In this document: positions 34,508 to 40,945 of the stretch, in pieces
Numbering within the stretch: position 1 is the stretch's first letter
How the letters are laid out: the number at the start of each line of letters is the position of its first letter
NCBI GenBank assembly: GCA_003223115.1
Contig: QHXW01000094.1
Span: forward strand, 1 to 40,945
Direction: 5' to 3'
From: Acidobacteriota bacterium
Lineage (GTDB): Bacteria > Acidobacteriota > Terriglobia > Bryobacterales > Bryobacteraceae
Length of the DNA stretch: 40,945 bases
The notes under the pieces: model-generated
Databases searched by the model: none
Told to the model about the DNA's origin: nothing
What the model saw: the letters and a program-made list of their open reading frames with translations, nothing else
Translations under genes and position numbers: made by a program

Positions 34508-37500
34508 CTAGGTGTCGGTAGTCGTCAAATTGATGGGCCTGCCGACGCTCAAACGCTGGGGAAAGCGACGGGTGACCGGCGCGAGCGGTAGCGTGTCGCC
34601 AGTTGCGGCAAGCGTCTGGGTGAAGGCCGAGCTGACAGTAGAGGTCGAGAGCGGCGAAGCGGTGGAGATGACTGGCGCCGCATTGATGGTGACGGCGAAT
34701 GCCTGGGTGGCCGTGTTCGAGGCGCTGTCTGTCGCCTGCAATGTGAAGCTGGAAATCGCGACAGTTGTGGGCGTCCCCGTAATCACACACGTTGTCCCGG
34801 TCGGAGCCGCGCTCAATCCGGCGGGCAAGGAACCAGCAGTAATCGCACAGGCTGTGACGTTGCCCGTGGCGCTGGCTGTGGTGATAGCCTCGCTATATAG
34901 TAATCCTACTGTGCTCGAAGGCAGCGGTGAATCGGTCGTAATTGTGAACACTGACGAGATCGCATACGTGCCGCTCATCCCGCTAAACGAAAGCGTCCCA
35001 TCCGAGCCTACTGTCGCCGCGCCGCAAGGCCCGTTTTGTGTCGCCACGCAATTGCCGGCGACCGCATAAACCCCAGGAGCAAGCTGGCTGAGCTTATACG
35101 CGCCCGTGCCGGCATGGGTAGTGTGCAGCGTACTGATGGAAGTGAGCGGGGTCACCGTGTAGTTCTGTGCCCCGTTCGCCACAATCGTGGATGCCGCGCC
35201 AGTGGCGTACACCTTTGCAATGCCGTCTGAAGTCCCCGTGATTTGCATCCCGGCCCAATTCGCGTCAAGAGCGCCCAGCGTGGTGAGATCGACTGCCACC
35301 GGGGCTGAAGCGCCCGATGCGTCGGTCGTAACGGCGGTCATGATGGCATCAGTGGCCGGCGCCGCAGTGTTCATGATGTCGGCGCGGGGGGTAAAGAATG
35401 AAGACGCACCAAAACCAGATGTGGCACCGCGTTGATTATCTCCGGTCGCGCTTGGGGTCCATCCGATCGAAGCTTGAGCTGTGGCTGGGGAAACCGGCTG
35501 AATCCACATGGCGCTCGTTCCGACTACGCTTTTGATGGTGTTCGAAGCGAGCGTTGTGGTACTCGTGGGGTTCAAATGGAACCGGAAGTGTTGGGGCTGC
35601 GCGACGGCGTAAAATGTCCAGAACTGCCCGAGCGTATGCCCGATGCCGCCCGTGAATGTCAGCTTTGTACCGTTTGCTCCGATCGCCTGCACCGTTCCCG
35701 GAGTCATGCAGACACCGGTTGTATACGCACTTTTATTTACCGACCACTTGAACGAGTCGTTCCCAGAGCATCCGCCGACTGCGGTTCCGTCGATAGCCAC
35801 GTCGTAGGTTTCGTTCTGGGTTCCGGTATATGATCCCGATGTCGCCGCGTCGCAAAGCCCCCCAGAACAAAAGGCCAGGGTGATAAAAGGAATTCCGGCA
35901 TAGGTCGCGGCCGTGGCTTTGGTCCGGTCGTAGACGCCGTATGTGCCGCCGCCAAGCCAGACAAAATCCCGGTACCAGTAGCGCAGGGTTCTTGAAGCGA
36001 GCGGTTTATTAGGCATGTAGCCCTGCGTCAGATCCACCAGCGCATGGGCGTAATTCGTTGCGAGCTTGTCAGGCACGACCGGAGGCGTGTAGGTTCCCCA
36101 TAGACGCGCTCCACTGCCCTCGTACAGGTAGCTCGACGCGCTTGCCGGATTGAAGATGCCGAAAGTCCCGCCATCGTAAAAATACAAATTGCTCGCGTAT
36201 CCCGACGCCAGCAGAAAGTTGTAAGGGTTTCCCGTGACGCCGTTATTGTCCTGCCACTGGTAGGCCGGAATGATCAGGTTGTCGATACCGCGGACCAGCG
36301 TGAGATCACCTGGAGTAGAAGTCGTGTGGACATTCGTAAAAAGAGTCTGGCCATACAGCACTGCCCAGTTAGCAGTGCCCGCCCATGAGCTGCGGATGAT
36401 GTGATGTTCGTCGCCCTGGCTGTAGCTGCTCGACGGCTGCGTCAGCGTGTAATCGGTCGAGGTAAATGCCGTGTCGTGCCAAAGCATCTTGTCTTCTACG
36501 ACGGCTTGGTTGGCTGTCACTCCGGACGGCAGCGTGGCTGCCGCCTGGTTGGCGCAGTAGAAGTTCATCCAGCCAGCCTCGGTAAGTCCTTGCAGTGTGC
36601 CTGTCAACAGATTGCAAAACGATTGCGAGACGATACCGCTCGCCCCTGGATAATCACCGTGGCGCGTGGTTTCCCAATTGTTGGGAGCCGTTTCATAAAT
36701 GACCGAATCGGCCATCGGCTTGATGTAGTTCGCAGTGAAGTCCTCCACTCCGTTGGTGGCTGTTTTCCTGGCAAACGTGGACTTGGCGTAATTCGACAGG
36801 GTTCCTGCACCGTATCCGTAGCTCTCCGTGGGAACTCCACTGAAGCACAGGCCATGCGGGAAAGTCCCCCCGGCCACTGGCGCGGTAGTAAAGCAGTCCG
36901 GGAACTTCACATCCATCTGATTCGCTACCCAGTATTTCCAGATGACGAATGGGTCGATGAATATTGGCGTGGCTTGCGGGAACTCTCCGGTCGGCTGTGC
37001 AAGATCGCCGCTAACAGCGAAAGCCGTCAGGACTCCGGCGCCCACGTGCCCGGCGTAGTAATTGTCCACCATCATGTCGGCTGTGGCATAAGATCCATAA
37101 GGCCCAGATCCCAGGTTTCCCGCCTGGTCACGGTAGATATTGATCGCGGTGAACCACATTTGCAATGTGGTCATGGTCCGGCCAATGTCGTATTGCCCCA
37201 TCGGCAACCCCGAGATCGGCGAAGCGCGCGCATCGGTGACCATGTACGGCCTGAGCCAATCGAAAGCCAAAGCCACGCCTTCGATGGCGAAGCGATCCGC
37301 ATAATAGGCATCCTCCATAAGAGGAGCCATCATTGCGCCCTCGATGGTGATGGTGTTGATGTATTCCAGAAGGCGCTGCGCCGCAGCCGCGTAAGTATTT
37401 GCCAGCGTTGGATTCGTAACAACGTTGGCCTGATAGGCGAGCGCCAAACGCACCAGCGGGTAATACCAGTCAGCACCGCGGATGTTGACGCTTTCCCATG

Positions 37501-39868
37501 TAAACAGATTCGGCAACGTCGGGTTTCTCAGAAACAACGTCAGCTTTGCATTCTGGGCCACGCCGGTTTGCGGATTGACTGTCGAGTAGCTTCCCCAGCT
37601 CGTCGAATCCATTCCGGTGACGCTAAACGAGGTGGTCGTAAGCGCATTGCACGTTTTGGATGTCCCGAGCGGTGTATTCAGCGGCGACCACTTTCCGAAT
37701 GCACCGCCGAAATAACACAAGGATGAGCCGGTCCAGGGCAGTGTTCCGGACGATGTGAACACGACCGGATTGGCATTGGTCGCGGAACTGATCGTCACCG
37801 TGGGCGCGTTGTAGTTGACATACGTGTCCAAGGACTTGCCCTGGTTGCCGACCACGGTCGATTTCATCGCGGTCCAGTCCGCGTTGTTTCCAGCCGAAGA
37901 CGTTCCAGCGGCTTTCGCTCGGACGCGAGCCACAACCGCCGCATCGGCCAGGTATTCTCTAGGATGCGGCAGCAGATAAACCACCGTGATCGTGTCCGAA
38001 GCGGTGAGCGCTCCGTCCGATCCGGTGACCTGAAACACGTAAGTTCCGTATTTGGTGACCGTTGCTGATGTGATCGACTTGGCGGGCTGAGTGAATGTGA
38101 CGGTCGCTCCAGTCGGCTTTGTGAGCGTCGTCCATGCGATCGTCAGAGTACCGTTCGGGAGCCCGTCATCCGATACGCCTGCGCTGAGATTTGCCACCAA
38201 TCCGTTGATGGTAAATCCGCCGCCCGGGGACATGTTGGAGTAGACGACCGGCTTCTGGTTCACCCCGGACTGGTAGAGCGAGCTCTGTGATGGAGAGCTT
38301 TGCACCGCTCCAATGTTCGCCAGATGCGCCGGGTCGCCAGAACCGATCAGCGGGCTGCCGGCTTTTGGAGCGTAGGCATAGTGGTAAAAATTCAAGACCT
38401 GCTGAACCGTGACCGTACCGGCCATGATGTCGGTGTCGTAGTATGGGAAGCCGATGGGCAATGAGCCGTTCCCGTCTGCTCCCTGAAACACTCCGGTGAG
38501 TGAGGCGTTCCCGTTCGGGCAGCTTGGTAGGTCGTGCAGTCCGTACTGATTGGAGCATAGGGCCGCTCTTCCCGTGATTCCGATGGCGTAATTCTGTGGG
38601 GTCTGCCCCGAAACATAATTGAAAAAGTTGTAATCCAGCTTGTCGGCTCGCTGCGGGTACGGCGGGGAACCCACGGGCTCATAATTGGAATTCATCCCCG
38701 CGCCGACCGTGGCGTGCAGATTGCCGAGCGTGCTTGTCGTCCGCACGAAGGCGTTATTGCTCACCTCATTGACGTGCGAACCGCTCACCACCTCGATCGC
38801 GGTCTGTGGCGCGCAAGGATAGCCGCCGTCGAAGGTGTTGTTGTAGATAGTGAAATTGTTGTTGGGGTTGGTGAACGAGATATTGCCGTTCTGCGCGTTG
38901 TAGCAGCTCAGATCCGTGTACCGGCTCTGCTGCTGAAAATAATCAGTAAAGATATTGCCGGTGACGATTCCGGCGGTGTCGCCGCCCAATCCCTGGAGGC
39001 TCGTGATGCCGTTCTGCTCGAGGACCACGCCGTTTGAGAATGTCCCGCGAATGTTGCGCAGAATCCAGTGCCCCTTGCGGATGACGTTGCCGTCGCAGGT
39101 AGATCCTGCTTCGCAAGTGAAGGTCCAGTTCTCGACGTAGTAGGGCTGCTGCGGAGTGGGTCCGCCCAGCAGCGAATTAACGTAATTGGTCGAGCAGGTC
39201 GAGTTCGTTCCGCACCAGATGCCAGCTCGGTACCCCCAGGCCCGGTTGTCCGTGATCGTCCACCCCGGCGATGCGGCCCGTGCCCCTACATCGCTTGAGG
39301 TATCGATCCGGCCGCCGTACCAGGTGTTGCCCGTGATGCTTCTGGTACCGGTGGTCGTCCCGGTAATCGACAGGCAGTAATTGGCATCGCCGCCATGCAC
39401 GGCTGCACGATCTACCGCAATCGGCAGGATGTTGTCCTGAGCGCACAGGTTGTTATTCGTGTAGGTGAGGTTGTCTGCCCCGGAAATCGAGGCGTAGTGA
39501 CCTGCGGAGCGCCGGAAGGTGCTACCGGTCCAATTGATCGTCGCCGTCGCACTGGTCATGTCCAGATGGGTACAGTCTGCGTTCCAGGCTTGCCGGCCGC
39601 AGTCAAACATCGTGGCATTGGTCAGCGTGTAGCTCCCGGTCCAAGTCGAATCCGACCACCAGGCCTGATTCGCCATATAGATGTTACAACCGGAAAAGTT
39701 CACGACATCCGTGCCGGTGAGCACGATGTCCTGAAGCGCGATGACATTAGTCCCAGTGACCGTGGTGAGACCGGCCACCGGTGTCGTGCAGTTGAACGTG
39801 AGTCCGTTCGCCCAGGCGAACGGCGCACAGGCGAAAGCCAGAAGCGAGATGAGAAGGAGACGGCGCAT
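34508..39868 (-). CDS. Giant secreted beta-helix/alpha-toroid/Ig protein, probable polysaccharide-active or surface protein
   Basis: A 1786-residue protein starting MRRLLLISLLAFACAPFAWA, a clear signal peptide (start 39868 rather than 39937). Residues 20-525 look like a right-handed beta-helix (repeated short N-rich strands such as GTRSITGNTWYGG and NNFTIYNNTFDGG, with many Cys). An Ig-like module follows at about 540-630 (TATVTKYGTYVFQVTGSDGA-like strand pattern). Residues about 630-1130 are helical, beginning HPREYLADAAVVARVRAKAA, and with the next beta region (SSSYSQGDEHHIIRSSWAG) resemble heparinase II/III-type lyases. Two putative-Ig (He_PIG) repeats are at about 1640-1786 (SPLPSSTVGLLYSEAITTAS). 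The second breaks off at ATGDTLPLAP; the last 25 residues do not fit the repeat, so the C-terminus is truncated. Substrate is unknown. Confidence 0.7.
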   Translation of the reverse strand: MRRLLLISLLAFACAPFAWANGLTFNCTTPVAGLTTVTGTNVIALQDIVLTGTDVVNFSGCNIYMANQAWWSDSTWTGSYTLTNATMFDCGRQAWNADCTHLDMTSATATINWTGSTFRRSAGHYASISGADNLTYTNNNLCAQDNILPIAVDRAAVHGGDANYCLSITGTTTGTRSITGNTWYGGRIDTSSDVGARAASPGWTITDNRAWGYRAGIWCGTNSTCSTNYVNSLLGGPTPQQPYYVENWTFTCEAGSTCDGNVIRKGHWILRNIRGTFSNGVVLEQNGITSLQGLGGDTAGIVTGNIFTDYFQQQSRYTDLSCYNAQNGNISFTNPNNNFTIYNNTFDGGYPCAPQTAIEVVSGSHVNEVSNNAFVRTTSTLGNLHATVGAGMNSNYEPVGSPPYPQRADKLDYNFFNYVSGQTPQNYAIGITGRAALCSNQYGLHDLPSCPNGNASLTGVFQGADGNGSLPIGFPYYDTDIMAGTVTVQQVLNFYHYAYAPKAGSPLIGSGDPAHLANIGAVQSSPSQSSLYQSGVNQKPVVYSNMSPGGGFTINGLVANLSAGVSDDGLPNGTLTIAWTTLTKPTGATVTFTQPAKSITSATVTKYGTYVFQVTGSDGALTASDTITVVYLLPHPREYLADAAVVARVRAKAAGTSSAGNNADWTAMKSTVVGNQGKSLDTYVNYNAPTVTISSATNANPVVFTSSGTLPWTGSSLCYFGGAFGKWSPLNTPLGTSKTCNALTTTSFSVTGMDSTSWGSYSTVNPQTGVAQNAKLTLFLRNPTLPNLFTWESVNIRGADWYYPLVRLALAYQANVVTNPTLANTYAAAAQRLLEYINTITIEGAMMAPLMEDAYYADRFAIEGVALAFDWLRPYMVTDARASPISGLPMGQYDIGRTMTTLQMWFTAINIYRDQAGNLGSGPYGSYATADMMVDNYYAGHVGAGVLTAFAVSGDLAQPTGEFPQATPIFIDPFVIWKYWVANQMDVKFPDCFTTAPVAGGTFPHGLCFSGVPTESYGYGAGTLSNYAKSTFARKTATNGVEDFTANYIKPMADSVIYETAPNNWETTRHGDYPGASGIVSQSFCNLLTGTLQGLTEAGWMNFYCANQAAATLPSGVTANQAVVEDKMLWHDTAFTSTDYTLTQPSSSYSQGDEHHIIRSSWAGTANWAVLYGQTLFTNVHTTSTPGDLTLVRGIDNLIIPAYQWQDNNGVTGNPYNFLLASGYASNLYFYDGGTFGIFNPASASSYLYEGSGARLWGTYTPPVVPDKLATNYAHALVDLTQGYMPNKPLASRTLRYWYRDFVWLGGGTYGVYDRTKATAATYAGIPFITLAFCSGGLCDAATSGSYTGTQNETYDVAIDGTAVGGCSGNDSFKWSVNKSAYTTGVCMTPGTVQAIGANGTKLTFTGGIGHTLGQFWTFYAVAQPQHFRFHLNPTSTTTLASNTIKSVVGTSAMWIQPVSPATAQASIGWTPSATGDNQRGATSGFGASSFFTPRADIMNTAAPATDAIMTAVTTDASGASAPVAVDLTTLGALDANWAGMQITGTSDGIAKVYATGAASTIVANGAQNYTVTPLTSISTLHTTHAGTGAYKLSQLAPGVYAVAGNCVATQNGPCGAATVGSDGTLSFSGMSGTYAISSVFTITTDSPLPSSTVGLLYSEAITTASATGNVTACAITAGSLPAGLSAAPTGTTCVITGTPTTVAISSFTLQATDSASNTATQAFAVTINAAPVISTASPLSTSTVSSAFTQTLAATGDTLPLAPVTRRFPQRLSVGRPINLTTTDT

Positions 39869-39983
39869 TGTCGGATCAGGTCGAAAGATTATCTGGAGAC
39901 GTCGACGGTCCATCGGGAGGTGAGCTATGAACCGCACGATTCAACATAGTCCACTCCGCAATTTTCCGCGACTGCCTGCCTTG

Positions 39984-40376
39984 TCACGCATGCCACATGC
40001 ACACTGGTTTGAGCGCAGCGGTGGTAGCCACAGTCACGGCAGCAGATGTGTTGGTATCAACCGCACAGTAAACCGTCCCAGCCGCTTGCGTGCCGTCTGC
40101 TGGATTGATGGTCGTGACACGGAAAACGTGCATGGCTGTGTCCGCCACGCTGCCGGTGATCGCTGTGCGCGTCCTCGTGCCACGGGCCGATCTGGTTACG
40201 CATTGATAGGCCGCGTTTGACGCATCGCTCCGGTTCGTATCGTGCGAGATCCCGACATAGTCGACATAGTCGGCATCGTCTTCTGTACAGTCGTTGTTAC
40301 AGGTTGCAAACCCGACAAAGAAAGAGATTGTGGTCGCAATACTTTCCTGCGCCCTAGACATATGTAGAGTAAACAT
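39984..40376 (-). pseudogene. Possible fragment of a jelly-roll/LamG-like phage or surface protein
   Basis: The minus-strand frame contains FVGFATCNNDCTEDDADYVD, NAAYQCVTRSARGTRTRT, then ITGSVADTAMHVFRVTTINP and NTSAAVTVATTAALKPV. The pattern (short aromatic strand, D/N-rich turns, one late Cys, Thr/Ala-rich end) recalls jelly-roll structural modules found in phage-like loci of Acidobacteria. There is no convincing start site and the ends look cut. It lies between the giant gene (115 bp) and the nuclease remnant. It may be no gene at all; I report it as a probable fragment. Confidence 0.3.
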
Positions 40377-40651
40377 ATATAGTCGAACGCCTTCGTGCTG
40401 AAGTGGGTAATCAGACGGTTGCCGAGAAACACACCGGCAGCATTACCTGAGCTGGCGTGCAACTCGTGCAGCAGAGTTGCGAAATCGGAGCAGAAGAGCA
40501 GCGGTATGCAGAGATGCTTTACCCGATGGTGCAGGAGGCGATGCGGGATGGAATCTACACGCCGCGTCGCGCCAGCCCGCTCTGTTCTCGCCGGTATTGC
40601 GGCTAGTGGCGCGAATGCGAACGGGAATTCGGCGGGAAAGTATCGGAATGA
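40373..40651 (+). pseudogene. Remnant of a phage-type RecB/Cas4-like PD-(D/E)XK nuclease C-terminus
   Basis: One plus-strand frame reads ERLRAEVGNQTVAEKHTGSI, a TGA at 40448-40450, then EEQRYAEMLYPMVQEAMRDG, IYTPRRASPLCSRRYCG, a TAG at 40604-40606, and WRECEREFGGKVSE before a final TGA. The C-x4-C-G-x-W-x2-C arrangement is the C-terminal cysteine cluster typical of phage and Cas4-like RecB-family nucleases; the TAG stands where relatives often have Tyr (YCGYW). The N-terminal catalytic part is absent. Two in-frame stops and a truncated 5' end mark it as decayed phage or mobile-element DNA. Identification rests on a short C-terminal match. Confidence 0.45.
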
Positions 40652-40822
40652 AATCCGTCCAGATCTTGACGAACTCGGCGTTTCGCTGTACAGTAAATAA
40701 TGTAGATGCGGCATTTCTTCAGTCGCGACCTCCTATCGTACCGACTCTTAGTCGGGCACTCTTGGTGTCTCTCACCAAGTCTGTAATTTCCTCTAAACTA
40801 AATCAATTTGAAGTTTGCACCC

Positions 40823-40909
40823 GGAAGGCTCGGGTAATTGGTATCCCACTGGTTTGCTAAAACCAAGGTCCCTCGGGACATAGGCGTTCGAGTCGCCTGC
40901 CTTCCGCCA
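40823..40909 (+). tRNA. tRNA-Ser (GCU) with an irregular anticodon arm
   Basis: Perfect 7-bp acceptor stem (GGAAGGC with GCCTTCC, discriminator G, encoded CCA at 40907-40909). The D arm is GGG-TAATTGGTAT-CCC. The long variable arm GTCCC-TC-GGGAC is that of class II tRNAs. The T arm is AGGCG-TTCGAGT-CGCCT. The anticodon at 40856-40858 is GCT, so it would read AGC/AGU serine codons. The anticodon arm has one base too many: CTGGT and ACCAA enclose an 8-base loop, TTGCTAAA, and the lowest pair is C-A; the other register, TGGTT/AACCA, leaves a 6-base loop. It lies just past phage-like debris, as tRNA genes at integration sites often do. Confidence 0.8.
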
Positions 40910-40945
40910 GATCTTTGACAATTCGCGTTTGGGCAGTTGGCTGAG

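Noticed and set aside
36401-37726. Long plus-strand open frame (441 codons) inside the giant protein gene
   Set aside because: It is antisense to a frame with signal peptide and recognisable domains; its own sequence is Arg/Gly/His-rich with no domain or ribosome site.
33689-40651. An alternative genetic code reading TGA or TAG as sense in this segment
   Set aside because: Both stops as well as homopolymer indels occur in the broken genes, the intact genes use TAA, TAG and TGA as normal terminators, and the nearby tRNA reads serine codons, not stops.
1-40945. CRISPR array or restriction/defence system
   Set aside because: No regularly spaced direct repeats and no nuclease, methylase or toxin-antitoxin genes were seen other than the decayed phage-type nuclease end.

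Overview
The window looks like chromosomal DNA of an Acidobacteriota bacterium of the Solibacter/Bryobacter type. This rests on a secreted NHL protein ending in a domain I recognise as the Solibacter C-terminal family (TIGR03437), the three-gene cluster of UnbV/FG-GAP proteins around a membrane multiheme cytochrome, the Oar-like TonB-dependent receptor and a futalosine-pathway MqnC. All assignments come from reading the sequence; no search was run.

Layout. 1-7.1 kb: 5' part of a TonB-dependent receptor, a small secreted IPT/TIG protein, mqnC interrupted by one in-frame TGA, two proteins of unknown role, an aldolase-like TIM barrel without a catalytic lysine, and a divergent aldo/keto reductase. 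7.1-14.9 kb: a minus-strand operon (TPR-FG-GAP-UnbV protein, pentaheme membrane cytochrome with TPRs, CRTAC1-type protein). 15.1-21.6 kb: an orphan LolD-like ABC ATPase, clpC, a degenerate JAMM-like domain fused through one membrane helix to a TonB C-terminal domain, and a class III aminotransferase.

21.9-33.6 kb appears to be an exopolysaccharide region: an XrtA/PEP-CTERM-type polysaccharide deacetylase, a sigma-54 response regulator with its histidine kinase, a PilZ protein, a Wza-type export protein, a 12-repeat NHL protein and a large TPR lipoprotein (PrsT-like). Three intergenic regions in this block carry TGG-N9-TGC-W sites that fit a sigma-54 promoter, so the local response regulator may drive the surrounding genes. 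No exosortase or glycosyltransferase is present, so the cluster is incomplete here.

33.6-40.9 kb is a decaying accessory region: a YflT-like stress gene broken by three homopolymer indels and a TAG, a 5'-truncated BON-domain gene with an in-frame TGA, a 1786-residue secreted beta-helix/toroid/Ig protein whose frame runs into the BON remnant, phage-like fragments, and a tRNA-Ser(GCU) with one nucleotide too many in its anticodon arm. A tRNA beside phage-like debris suggests an old integration site.
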